DNA from: Naegleria lovaniensis
Lineage: Eukaryota > Heterolobosea > Eutetramitea > Acrasida > Naegleriidae
NCBI RefSeq assembly: GCF_003324165.1
Contig: NW_025407823.1
Coordinates: 248,001 to 312,000 of the forward strand
DNA length: 64,000 nt
Reading direction: 5' to 3'
Both the position numbers and the translations under genes were made by a program. The notes beneath the pieces are model-generated. The model saw nothing but the letters and a program-made list of their open reading frames with translations, did no database searches and was not told the origin of the DNA. Of this stretch, positions 50,342 through 60,907 are shown piece after piece. The number at the start of each line of letters is the position of its first letter. Positions within the stretch are counted from its first letter, which is position 1.

Positions 50342-51917
50342 TTATTGTCCACATTCAATGAGAATATCTGAGAGCGAATGATTAATAACAGCCTTGTGGA
50401 GAAGTACTTGGAACCGAAGAGATTTTCTTGCTATTTAACAAAATTAAAGGTTATGAACTCTGTAAAAATTGAACACTTACTGTCTTTTGCGAAATAAACA
50501 ATCATGTGTTGAAAACCTCCTGTCACATGAGGTATCATACCAACATGTTCTCGGCAATATTTTTCTAATGTTGGATGACGCTGCAAATTTTTCTTTTCAA
50601 TTTGACCTAAATGGCCAAAAACCAAGGTGCTCAATGATCTTTTTTCAAATTCTCTGATAAAGACTTACCTAACTGTTGGCTTGTGTTATTTCCTGCCACG
50701 TAAACTTCATTTGTTTTTGTTATAAAAATTGTCTGGTATGTATAAATTCCAATAGTTCGCACTCCAATTCCACTTAACTCTGGATGTAACGTCCAATCAT
50801 GAATTGCTTCACTTCCAAATCCCAGCTCCTGACTTCCATTGTCACCGAAGCACATCACTTCATCGTTATAAGTGAGTGCAAGGGCAGAAAGAGAACCGCT
50901 GAAAATTTTAGCAATAGGTCTACTAACATTCATTTTTGTCCATACACGAGATTCTCCATAATGTGTCGTTTGTCCAATTCCAAAAAGCTCTCCCTTATCT
51001 AAATCAAAATTGAGAAAATGTTTCAATGGTTATCAACACCACAATTGTGATGACAATAGCTACTCACCATTGATACAAAAAGTATTGAACACACCACAAG
51101 CAACATCGACAATTTTTCCTATAGTTGCCAAATGTGAAGATTCAACGGGCTTGTACTCATTACAAACTTCAGAGCCAGGAACTTTTCCTGTTTGATACAG
51201 AACATTATTTGATAATACCACTGAATGATAATATCCAAAAGAAATTTTGTCCACACGATTTGACTTCCATGGAGGATTTGCAACAGCTGTGGGAGTTGGT
51301 AATGATGACACTGTTCCTGCTCCAATATATCCCTCTGAGTTTGATCCACATCTCAAAAAAGTTCCATCTAATTAACTTGAGTTCAATAAATTGTCATTAC
51401 ATTCAAACTAACCTTTCATGACAAAGAAAGTGAATGTATCACCGCTTAAAATGTAGTCGATCATGGCATATGATGGAATTATTGTTTTGTCTTTGGCTAA
51501 TTCTTGATACGATTCTGTCGAAAATCCCCATCCGAGCTCTCCTGAGCTGTTTTGGCCGCAGGAGTAAAGGTGATCTGATTCAGTAAGAAAGAACGAACAT
51601 CTGTCAAAAGATGAGAATAAATAGAGGAGTTGAATCAAAACATACCGATAACCGCAGGCTACATTTCTAATTGTTTCATTTCCAAAAGTCATGGGGCTGA
51701 TGGGATCAAAATCCGTACTTTCAGGATCTATTCATACCACCAAGTAATTGCTTCCGGACAACGCTTTGAATAATAATCACTTACTTATTGTTGGAGGATA
51801 TTCATTCGAAGCTTTGCTTCCTGCACAGTATACTTGATACATTCTTGCACAATTAACGGCTGATGATGTTGACTCTATGATGGTTCTATGTTTACTTTTA
51901 GCTTGTTTGTTTCCCAT
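50342..51917 (-). CDS. RCC1-repeat protein with myristoylation-type start (7 exons)
   Basis: Exons 51917-51785, 51727-51646, 51600-51413, 51367-51068, 50998-50669, 50606-50481 and 50430-50342 total 1248 nt (415 residues). Six introns of 57, 45, 45, 69, 62 and 50 bp all have GT-AG ends. RCC1-like blades are visible: DHLYSCGQNSSGELGWGF, FLRCGSNSEGYIGAG, GELFGIGQTTHYGE, EVMCFGDNGSQELGFG, EVYVAGNNTSQQLG. The start MGNKQA fits N-myristoylation. The last ~25 residues (RFQVLLHKAVINHSLSDILI) look like the beginning of a BTB domain, as in RCC1-BTB proteins, but stop there. Naegleria has large RCC1-BTB families. It is the most intron-rich gene here. Confidence 0.85.
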
Positions 51918-52136
51918 ACAGCTGATTATGGAACGATGTAAAGTCTTCAAGTTTGAACTGATGATCGAATTGCAATATTTCGTAGAAATGATGATCTCAA
52001 TAAAAACTCAAAAATCAACTACTTGGATCAGCAATTATTTAATAAAAAGAAATTAATGATATTAGCAAGATCGGATTCTGATCATAAATTCGGAAAAGCT
52101 CTGTCTACAAGATGATCGAGTATTTTTTTTGGAATG

Positions 52137-54164
52137 CTAATCTTGAGACTCGTCCATGACCTGCACCGGTTGTTCTGCTGAAGAGGTGGTCACAGTCTCG
52201 TCAAGCAAAGTTCTTCCTTTTAGATTACTCCAATATAGCAAATTGCCACCAAAATCTAAGGCAATGATTCCGCCAAAGGATGTTCCAATAATCAAAAAGC
52301 GTTCATCTGCATAATAAGTGGATACGTTGTATGTGAGGTTCAATGGATACTGAATCGATTGTTTGACAATACCATCTTTTCTACCAACTATGCAAATGTC
52401 AGAATAGGTGCTGATAATTATCTTGTCGTCATCGAAATAGTTTGAATGACTACTATATCCATATCCATAATAATCGTAACTATTCTTCACAGTTTCTAAT
52501 TTTACACTTCTTACTGGATTTTCAATTCCAAATCTGTAATCAAAATACTTGATAAATGTTTTGGTGTTAGAGGCAGCATAATTGTAAGGATCACTGTTTG
52601 AGCCTATAACCACAGTAGCACAAAATTGTCCATCTATGTTCGTTTTGTAAATGCCAGTCACAATAATCTGTTCATGGGCGCTGAACTTGCGATACAATTT
52701 TTTAAAGCTCTCCAATGAAGTTGGTCTATTGTAGTTTTCAATGTCCAATACCTTTGTCTTCTTCATATCAATTGCTTTGATGCATAAAGACAGACTCATG
52801 TTATAGATACGAATTACTTGATCTCCAGAGACAATAGCAATGTTGTTATCATCGAGAACTTCGAACTTGGTGATAGTCGTTGCTGGAGCGTGGCCTGCAT
52901 CATGCATTGTATCATCATCAAATTCGTCATCTCCCTGTTCTTCCTCGTCACTGTCGTATTCACCTCTTAATTTTTCAATGGCTGCATCGATGAGTTTCTT
53001 TTGTAATATTCCCTTTTGTTTTGGCTTGTAAAAAGGTTTGATAATTTTCAGAAGCACAAACGTGGTAAGATCATAAATTTCAATTGTTTTAAGAGAAACT
53101 ACCACCAACACGTATTGTCCACAAAACTTGGAAACTTTCATGCCAACGACGGGATGTCTCATTTTGGTGGTTGCTCCAAAGCATGTTTCAACAACATGTT
53201 CTCCTCTGAGCTTCTTCAAGAGGAGTCCTGTCTCAAGTTGCCAGACGTTTATATCACACGAATGCAAGCTTGTTGATAAAAAGTATGTACAATTTGGGTC
53301 TAGCTTGAACTTGCTTGGTGAGGTAACCTGGCTTGGTGATTCTGATAGTTGTTGCTCTGGGAGTATGCACACAATATTGGAAATGGATGTATCATGAGCT
53401 CCTACGAACTTCTTCACTTGTTGATACGACCTAAGATTGAATAATTTGATCACTCCTCTTGCGTCACCGCTCAAAAGTCTGTCACTTCCAACAAGACAAA
53501 GTGTTGAAATTTGCGCTCTATCCGCAGGATCAATACGATAAAGTTTCTTGTCACTTGCGTCTTCTGTTACAAGATCTTCTTCTGAAATACAAGCTAAATG
53601 AGCATCTTTCTTGAATAACTCTCCCTTATTAGTATTCTTATTCTTGTTTCTTGCATATTCGGAATGTAAAATGTCCAAATATCCGATTCGATCAGGATGA
53701 TTATTGTACCACTTATTCCTCAAGTCGACTCTATAGCCATAAACTTTTTTCCATTGTCCATCAAATTCTGAATCATCATTCTCATCAATAATGGCATCAT
53801 AGACTGGTCTGGAAGATTCGTCTCCAAATTCTGAGTAGTACAAATTTTGCCACAAAAAGTTAGTTCTTATCGAAAGAAAATACCATGATTTGCAAACAAG
53901 ACCAACATGTAACAACAATTCAGAAGGAGTCAAATAGCTGAAAATTTGCAACATGCAATCTAATGAGATGTAAATCTCTTCATCATCAGATCCATCATCA
54001 TATTGTTTGATCAAAGTGATATATTGAATCGGAACATCTCGTTTTTTCGCATTCTCTAAATCTTGCAGCATTTCCTTCTCCTTCAAATATTTAGCTTTTC
54101 TAATCAGGTTCAAATCAGCCAAGGATGAACCAGCATCCTTTGATTTGCTTCTCTTTTTGCTCAT
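52137..54164 (-). CDS. F-box/WD40-repeat protein
   Basis: 675 residues from ATG at 54164, intronless. A basic N-terminus with an NLS-like KKRSKSK, then an F-box (LQIFSYLTPSELLLHVGLVC and SWYFLS, about residues 73-105). WD40-like repeats follow from ~residue 215 (QISTLCLVGSDRLLSGDARGV, IKLFNL; later NVWQLETGLLLKKL, IRIYNMSLSLCIKAI, GGIIALDFGG), interrupted by an acidic stretch (DSDEEEQGDDEFDDD). The type is that of SCF substrate receptors. The target is unknown. The start is 33 bp from the divergent gene at 54198. Confidence 0.85.
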   Translation of the reverse strand: MSKKRSKSKDAGSSLADLNLIRKAKYLKEKEMLQDLENAKKRDVPIQYITLIKQYDDGSDDEEIYISLDCMLQIFSYLTPSELLLHVGLVCKSWYFLSIRTNFLWQNLYYSEFGDESSRPVYDAIIDENDDSEFDGQWKKVYGYRVDLRNKWYNNHPDRIGYLDILHSEYARNKNKNTNKGELFKKDAHLACISEEDLVTEDASDKKLYRIDPADRAQISTLCLVGSDRLLSGDARGVIKLFNLRSYQQVKKFVGAHDTSISNIVCILPEQQLSESPSQVTSPSKFKLDPNCTYFLSTSLHSCDINVWQLETGLLLKKLRGEHVVETCFGATTKMRHPVVGMKVSKFCGQYVLVVVSLKTIEIYDLTTFVLLKIIKPFYKPKQKGILQKKLIDAAIEKLRGEYDSDEEEQGDDEFDDDTMHDAGHAPATTITKFEVLDDNNIAIVSGDQVIRIYNMSLSLCIKAIDMKKTKVLDIENYNRPTSLESFKKLYRKFSAHEQIIVTGIYKTNIDGQFCATVVIGSNSDPYNYAASNTKTFIKYFDYRFGIENPVRSVKLETVKNSYDYYGYGYSSHSNYFDDDKIIISTYSDICIVGRKDGIVKQSIQYPLNLTYNVSTYYADERFLIIGTSFGGIIALDFGGNLLYWSNLKGRTLLDETVTTSSAEQPVQVMDESQD

Positions 54165-54197
54165 TTTTTTGTTAAAGTTCAATTTCTAAACGAAAAA

Positions 54198-55457
54198 ATG
54201 ATTGCCAGCACGAACTCGACACGCGATGATCATGGACCAACGTCTATTGAACAAACTCCATTCTTCATTGATGATGAATATAAACTTCGTATGGCGAGAG
54301 GAGAAGAGGAAGAAGAAGATAAGCCAGATGATGTGGATAATGTTTTTAATTATGGTCGCCTTTTATCGGATACCAGTAAAATGTATCAATTGAAGAATTA
54401 TTATGCTGGGGCATCAAATGGATTCGTAAGAGTTTATACGGGTTTGTAATTTATTCAATTGGAAAAAATTTTTAATTCCAATATGAATATATTTCGAGAG
54501 ATCAGCGGAGGGACATAAATATTGGTTAGCTCAGGGTAAGTAAGCATACATGTAATTTTGATATAATTCTTGTTCATCATATCAACAGCAATGACCACTC
54601 ATCGCGCACCAGATTTCAAAGTACATTTTTCTGTTGACATCGATGACGTTCCAAAAGCATTTGATATTCTTGCAAAGCACTTCTTTTTGAGCCGTTGTAA
54701 ATTTGGAATGAAAGCATACATGTTGAAAGACTGGAAAGAAAAGCATTCATCAGAAATTCTTGAATATAGTGACGATACGGCTTCAGAGTTGAGTGTGGAA
54801 AGATCAAGTGTAGAAAATTCAATACTGTTGAATGTAAAATCAGAGGATCAACCAAGAGTGTCTTCATTATCTATCGATAGTGGATGGCCTGAGCACATGA
54901 AAGGACGAGAAATTACTGTTTATATTTATCGATATTATGATTTGGAAAAACAGCACACCATAAGGGAATATGGTGAAGGTGGAATATTTAAGGAATATCC
55001 AGTGCATATCAAAACAGAACACAATCCCTACTACAAGTCACACTTTATGGAATATCAACACATGCATCCGTTTGAAATGTTTGAATTAGAAAAAAAGCAT
55101 GAAGAACCACTCATATTTTTCCGTAAATGGATTCAAGTTGCTGAAGAATTGTTAGAAAATGCTGGTGTTAGAAACAACGGATGCGCCTTTGGAGATGTAC
55201 CTCTTGGTGGAAAGTATGCATCATTCAGAAATGAAACATTTGTTCCTTTGAAGAGCAGAGGAAAAGAATTATTATTGAACCAAAAAGAATTCCAAACTGT
55301 TAGTGTGGATGATTATTTTATGTATCCACCAAATGACTGTGGTTGGAATGCAAGCGGTAATGATGATGCCCCATTGGTGTATGAAGCTCTTCGTTTCAAT
55401 GAAGTGAGACTCTATGACTATAAGAAATGGTTTGGCATTCAAGAGGATCAAGACTAG
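54198..55457 (+). CDS. OspF/SpvC-like phosphothreonine-lyase-domain protein (3 exons)
   Basis: Exons 54198-54441, 54506-54535 (30 nt) and 54589-55457 give 380 residues (introns 64 and 53 bp). The first ~80 residues are acidic. The domain then follows bacterial phosphothreonine lyases in order: HKYWLAQAM, DFKVHFSVDIDDVPKAFDIL (compare DKFHISxxxxxVPxAFxxL) with Lys102 and His104 at the catalytic positions, Lys133 in GMKAYM, Arg198 in GREITVYIY (compare QFTLYV), and Asp294 and Arg305 in GDVPLGGKYASFRNE (compare SDVxPxxWKYVSYRNE). The family beta-eliminates phosphothreonine, classically of MAP kinases. A eukaryotic spliced copy implies ancient acquisition. Activity is inferred, not shown. Confidence 0.68.
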
Positions 55458-55522
55458 AGCCTTCGTTACTTTCAGAGGAATGAACCATGTTCGCCTTACT
55501 TTTAATCCCAAATGAATAAAGT

Positions 55523-56886
55523 CTAATCTTTCAGATATCTTTGGTCAAAATATTCAGTAGTAATATTCAAATGTTGTTTAAAGAGCAAGAAGGTTATGAG
55601 TGACAAAATATTAAAAATCACATTCCAGCGCAAAATGGTTCTAAATCTTGCTGAGGATCCAGAATGCATGTCAAATACCAACACATAAACATTAAATAGA
55701 AAGAGTAAAATGGTTGCAAATACTCTCTTCGGTAGCAAGTTAATTTCACATGGTGTCACATGAAAGATCTTACCTTTTGAATGTTCTGTTTACCAAACCA
55801 ATATACAAGGAAAATGAGAGAACTACTTTGCAATGTTTCCTTCCAAAATAATCTTGCAATAGCTCGAAAGCCTTGGGAAGCAAATATACTTCGTGCCATG
55901 GTGTTGGTAAAATGCCCATTCTTTAGTGATGTGAACGAATTGAAAGCAGATGTGTTACTATCAGCCTCTTTTAAATACGAAGCAAAAACTCCGTCCTCTC
56001 CAAAATATGTCAATCCATCGGATGGGTCCATAAAATCCAAAATATTGGTTGACACTTTTCTGGTGCTACTACCACTTCCAAATAGACTTGAAATATAATT
56101 TATCAATCCTCCTTGTGTGGATGACACTTGGTTGTTTAACGACTCTGGTGGTAGAGAGGCTAAATATTGTAAATACTCTGATCTTCGTTGCTTCTGTTCT
56201 TGATATTGTCTTGAAACATTTTCATGATATTTTTGTAATGTATCCTTTAAATTTTGTAGTGAATTACTTTGTTCAAATTTGTTTTGCATCCAAGACTTCA
56301 TCAATTGACTAAACGATAATTGATGAGAAACTGTTCGATACAAAGAAATATTTAAAACTCTCAACGTTTTTTCTGCAATAATATACACTGCCGTTATCAA
56401 GTGAGTGATCATCACAACTCTTCTCGCATATTTGACCCACACCCATTGATCCCGAAAAGTTTTAATTTCCTCCACATATCTTCTAAGCTGTTTTACTTCC
56501 TTTTTAAAATGTTCAATTTGTTTTCTACGCTGAATATTTAGTTTCTCTTCCTCCGATAACTCATAGAGTCCTTGAATTTGCTCCTCATTCTCCAAATTAA
56601 ACACAGAGGAATAGGATTTTGATCGTTTCATTTTTTTATTGTTGTTCATGAAATTTCTAGTGTTGCGAATTACAAACGCGTGTATCCAGTCTTGGTACAG
56701 TGCAAGATTCTCGTTTCTTTGGATCCAGCAACTGTGTGAAAGACGGGAATGAATTTCTATGGTTTCCCATGTGAGCTGCACAAAAGACATTGAATGCTTT
56801 GCTTCTGCAGTGTCAGTAAGGAAACGAATGAGTGATGATGTTTGTTGGTTGAAAGAACGGAGGGTCCTTCTTGCAAATTCTTTCAT
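55523..56886 (-). CDS. Unknown multi-pass membrane protein (2 exons)
   Basis: Exons 56886-55774 and 55726-55523 (47-bp intron GTAAGA...CCGAAG) give 438 residues from the ATG at 56886 (MKEFARRTL). The frame is open upstream to 56973 without ATG, so an extra first exon overlapping the divergent gene's 5' side is possible. A basic coiled-coil segment (~residues 110-145) precedes membrane segments around residues 150-175, 345-365 and in exon 2 (FATILLFLFNVYVLVF and ILSLITFLLF). Exon 2 alone would look like a separate 78-codon ORF. No known family motif. Confidence 0.7.
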
Positions 56887-57097
56887 AGTCGACGCTTGGA
56901 AAGGGTCATGCTTATGGTTCAAATCAATAGACAAACCTCCAAATTGTAAAGTATCCTGAATGATTGTCCTCACTTTCAGACTCGAAGATGTTCATCCAAT
57001 TACCTCTTTGCCTCACAGTTTGTCATTTGGTAATACGTTTAATGGATTAGAATGGAAAGAACAAGCATTTCCAACAATCATTATCGATCACAAAAAA

Positions 57098-59746
57098 ATG
57101 TCCTCGCCTCATCAGCGCACATGGAATCACACTTTCTCGAATCCTCTTTTCACTCTCCTTCTTGCAGTGTTTGTGGTGTCACTTGCCTATGTGTATCAAG
57201 GTCTTCTTCCAAGAGCCAATGATTCGACCACTCAGTATTATGCCTTTCGTGAAGATCGTGCTCTCAAATTCTTACAACAATTTTCCACTCAACTCGGACC
57301 ACGTGTCGTTGGAACCATTCAAGAACAGATCAGTTTCAATTTTTTGAAAACAGAATTATTGAACTTGATGATGAAACAAGGTTCTTTTGACAATAATCTT
57401 ACCATTACTGACACGAGCCATCTATCAAGAAATGGGATGATTGAAGTGAATGGACATGTTGTACGATTGGAAGAACAGTTCGGATCTGGTGATTGTTATA
57501 TTGAAATCATTGGACGTAAATTATTTACACATTATTCGAATTTGTCAAATATTTTAGTGAGAATTGATCCTCCACATCAAGCAGCAAAAGATGGTTTATT
57601 AATTTCGAGTCATTTTGATTCTGGATCGACTTCTCCAGGTTTTTATGATGATGGAATTCCTGTCACTTGTATGGTTGAAACATTTCACAATTTATTGAGT
57701 TTAATACGAGATGGCAAGTTGAAACTTGAACGAAGTGTCATATTTTTGTTTAACGGAGCTGAGGAAGTTGGATTGTTGGGAGCTGAATTATTCTTTCAAC
57801 ATGCATGGTCACAAGATGTGAAATACTTTTTGAATTTAGAAGCTGCTGGATCTGCCTCGAAAGAAGTTGCATTTCAAATTAAGAATTTGTTTTTGGCAAA
57901 ACAATTTGCCAAGTCTGTGAAACGAGCAAGTGGAAACGTTGTTGGTCAAGATGTCTTTCAAGCAAATATCATTCCATCAGCTACTGATTATTACATTTAT
58001 AATAATCACAATTTAACTGGAATTGATATTTCGTTTTACAAAAATGGATATGTGTATCACACTTCTTTGGATGCAGAGAGTGCTTATGAGTCAGGTGGAA
58101 TTCAACACATGGGAGACAATGTTCAGAGTTTTGTTTCTCATTTTGCAAGCGCTCATTTTGACGAGAAAGAAATGACCAAAGAGGCCAACATTCAAAGATT
58201 TGTCTATTTTGATGTCTTTGGATTGTTCTTTGCAACCTATGGTATGGAAACAGCCAAGGTCATGAACATTTCCATTCTTGTTTTGGCTGCTACTGTATTG
58301 GCGTTTTCCATGTTTTCTAGGGGTGTATATTCTCTGTTTGATCGACTAGTCTCACTCCTTTTCCTATTCTTGGTATTACTCATTGGACTAGCAGCCAATA
58401 TGGGTCTCTCAATTTTGTTAGTGTTGAACCAGAAGAGAATGTTGTTCTTTGCCTTCCACCCCATGTTTAGCGTTGCATTGTTTGGATGTATTTTACTTTT
58501 CATTTACACCACTTCCATCGAAATTACAAGAAAATTCATTTATGAACTCAGCTCGCAAGGAATGAGAGATGCAGTGACATGTGTATTCGTTGCGTTTCTG
58601 GCACTTCTCACCTATTTCAATATTCCATCAGGATATATTTTCACAGTGACCACTACATGCCTACTTTTGGCTTACTATGTCATTCCACGACTCTCCATCG
58701 TCTTCTCTTTGGGCGGGTTAGCGTTTTTATGTGGTATTCTCAATCAAATGTATGACATGTTCATACCAATGAGCGGTAGAATGGGAAAAGCACTCGAAGC
58801 AGACTATGGTGTGGCAGTTTTGGTAACAGTGACCGTGTTCTTAATGTTGTGTCTGGTGTTACCCTTATTATTTTTGGATGAGAAGAGAGACATGTCTCAA
58901 ACTTCTGTTGTACTCTTTGTTGTGTGTTTGTCCCTCATTACAGTGTTATTGTATGGTAATGGAGGAGAGGCTTTCACAAAATTGCATCCAAAGCGTGCCT
59001 CACTTCAACACATTTTCCATTTTAATACCAATGGTGTGAATTCTCCGTTGAAAAGTACTCACTCCTATCAGCTTATTATCAGCCCTTCCACAAGTAAGGA
59101 AGAAGTATTGTTGAAAGGCTTGAATATTTCTCCTCCTTTTTCGAGAGCGAATGAAGAGTCGAATCATCCAATTTTACCGCATGCTGTGAAGGGTGTCATT
59201 ACACCAACCAAATATCCAGGTCCATTTCTCACACGAATGACCTCTCATGAAAGCTATCCAGCCAATGTTCTTCCAAAAATTGGCATTGAAAATTACTTCA
59301 AGATCAATGGCAGCGTGCATGTGAATATAGTTTTGGACGAGCAGGTTTTTCATTCGAGCGTTCATATTTTCACAAATGTTACCATTGTTGGCTCGTCATT
59401 CCAAACTCCAATCAATCATTCCATAGTGCCCTCTTCAAGAAGTGAATTTAAGAATGAATATATCGTAACAGGTGTGTTTGGTTATAACAGAGATGAACAG
59501 TTGATGAAAGAAAAATCCAAAATCTTTTCATTTTGGTTAAAATTTGATACCCAGCAACAGGAAAATGCAGAAAGTCTTCGAATTAAGTTAGACATACGTA
59601 GTACCTTCTTTTCATCAACTTCTTCTCTTACTGAGCTGGCCAGGTTACTCCCAGAGTGGTCTCAACCAATTACTTCCACCCACTCCACAATTGACATTAC
59701 CCCATTCATGTTAAACGACAATAATGCTGTCCGCCTAAATTATTAA
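57098..59746 (+). CDS. ER M28-family metallopeptidase (ERMP1/FXNA-like)
   Basis: 882 residues from the ATG at 57098 (AAAAAAATG); the frame is open upstream. One N-terminal membrane anchor (residues ~18-38), then the lumenal M28 domain with zinc ligands: SSHFDSGSTSPGFYDDGIPV (His and bridging Asp), FNGAEEVGLLGA (Glu pair), LNLEAAGS and late VYHTSLD (His). After it come about eight or nine membrane segments (residues ~375-650) and a C-terminal lumenal domain. This order is that of ERMP1/FXNA. A peptidase substrate is unknown. All metal ligands that I can see are kept. Confidence 0.9.
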   Translation: MSSPHQRTWNHTFSNPLFTLLLAVFVVSLAYVYQGLLPRANDSTTQYYAFREDRALKFLQQFSTQLGPRVVGTIQEQISFNFLKTELLNLMMKQGSFDNNLTITDTSHLSRNGMIEVNGHVVRLEEQFGSGDCYIEIIGRKLFTHYSNLSNILVRIDPPHQAAKDGLLISSHFDSGSTSPGFYDDGIPVTCMVETFHNLLSLIRDGKLKLERSVIFLFNGAEEVGLLGAELFFQHAWSQDVKYFLNLEAAGSASKEVAFQIKNLFLAKQFAKSVKRASGNVVGQDVFQANIIPSATDYYIYNNHNLTGIDISFYKNGYVYHTSLDAESAYESGGIQHMGDNVQSFVSHFASAHFDEKEMTKEANIQRFVYFDVFGLFFATYGMETAKVMNISILVLAATVLAFSMFSRGVYSLFDRLVSLLFLFLVLLIGLAANMGLSILLVLNQKRMLFFAFHPMFSVALFGCILLFIYTTSIEITRKFIYELSSQGMRDAVTCVFVAFLALLTYFNIPSGYIFTVTTTCLLLAYYVIPRLSIVFSLGGLAFLCGILNQMYDMFIPMSGRMGKALEADYGVAVLVTVTVFLMLCLVLPLLFLDEKRDMSQTSVVLFVVCLSLITVLLYGNGGEAFTKLHPKRASLQHIFHFNTNGVNSPLKSTHSYQLIISPSTSKEEVLLKGLNISPPFSRANEESNHPILPHAVKGVITPTKYPGPFLTRMTSHESYPANVLPKIGIENYFKINGSVHVNIVLDEQVFHSSVHIFTNVTIVGSSFQTPINHSIVPSSRSEFKNEYIVTGVFGYNRDEQLMKEKSKIFSFWLKFDTQQQENAESLRIKLDIRSTFFSSTSSLTELARLLPEWSQPITSTHSTIDITPFMLNDNNAVRLNY

Positions 59747-59770
59747 AACCATGAAAAAACACTTTTCCGA

Positions 59771-60814
59771 TTACTCGTAAAAATTAAATTGAAACGTGAT
59801 ATTATGAAGACCATCTGAGGCATGATGAATACCATTTGGTGCAATTGCTTTTTCAATTTCAATCTCGTCGAAAACGCGTTGTTCTCTTAGCCCCTGTATT
59901 GTTGGGAAATATGTTGTGATTGGAGAAATAGAAATTCTTGAAATTACAAGCTCTGGCCTGTGTTCAACCGAAAAGTCTCTGTCAATCGCCTTCATCCTGA
60001 CATTAAGGCTCAAATAAACTAGTGGTTTATCCTCTAAATGGCCCAAAACAGATCCATTCTTTGTTTTAGGCAAAACTTTGATTGGAAAATGAAGATTAAG
60101 AGTAATATCTCGAGAATCTAAACATTTCTTTCCTGAAGCTTTCAACTTTGTGGACGATTCTTGCTCTGCCAGCGTCCAAAGTTCACCAAATAATGCATAT
60201 TTTACATAACCATCAACAGTTGGGTGAGGTCTTAACAATTTCACATTCTCCATTTTTCGAATGTTCATTTCAAAGAGTGGAATAGATGCCAAAGAAGACT
60301 CTACCAAATACTTGCCAGTTTCACTGGAATGACCAATGATTTCATACATGATATCCCGATGCTCTTCGTGCATCAATGATTCAACCCCAGCATTAAAAGC
60401 CTGTTCTGTGATCTGGTCTTGATACTTTTCTAGATAGGATCGGAGATGGCCGAAATCCTTTCTTGCCTTGTCGTTCTCCCATCTCTTAATGTACCAATAG
60501 ATGGCTCCGACAGCAACAGGAATGAGAAGCTTGTACCACAGAGAAGAAGGGTCAAACTTTTCTGCGTTTTGCTGTTTGTTAGAAGTTGAATCCATCACAA
60601 TATCTTTACTCTTTTTTGAAAATAATCGTACTTGCTGATTGGAATATACGCAGTTCATTGTGTTGTTGTTGTGTCTATGATTGGAATACGAGATTTGGTG
60701 AAGACGAGATGCTGCGAAAGAGCTCATTGGTGCTGATGAAAAATAACCATTCCCAATCAAAAACAAATTTCTCTTCATTTCTATATGATAATTGAACCTC
60801 TTCAAAGATCTCAT
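59771..60814 (-). CDS. Unknown, probably mitochondrial single-pass protein
   Basis: 347 residues, intronless. The N-terminal ~70 residues are Arg/Lys/Ser/Asn-rich with almost no acidic residues (a presequence-like profile; RLFSKKS). One membrane segment lies near residues 92-108 (LWYKLLIPVAVGAIYWYI). The C-terminal soluble domain has the motif RPHPTVDGYVKYALFGELW and ends in beta-rich HNITFQFNF. This resembles the layout of TIM21/COA1-type inner-membrane proteins, but no sequence motif supports the name. It stands divergent from MECR. Confidence 0.7.
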   Translation of the reverse strand: MRSLKRFNYHIEMKRNLFLIGNGYFSSAPMSSFAASRLHQISYSNHRHNNNTMNCVYSNQQVRLFSKKSKDIVMDSTSNKQQNAEKFDPSSLWYKLLIPVAVGAIYWYIKRWENDKARKDFGHLRSYLEKYQDQITEQAFNAGVESLMHEEHRDIMYEIIGHSSETGKYLVESSLASIPLFEMNIRKMENVKLLRPHPTVDGYVKYALFGELWTLAEQESSTKLKASGKKCLDSRDITLNLHFPIKVLPKTKNGSVLGHLEDKPLVYLSLNVRMKAIDRDFSVEHRPELVISRISISPITTYFPTIQGLREQRVFDEIEIEKAIAPNGIHHASDGLHNITFQFNFYE

Positions 60815-60907
60815 TCGGCAAATGTAATAGGTGGAAAATAATAATTAATAATAATATAATCACGATCAAAAGGAAAGAACAATTTTTTTGTAAGGAATTT
60901 AAAAAAA

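Noticed and set aside
55523-55759. Separate small membrane-protein gene of 78 codons
   Set aside because: It joins in frame, via a 47-bp intron, to the upstream membrane-protein exon.
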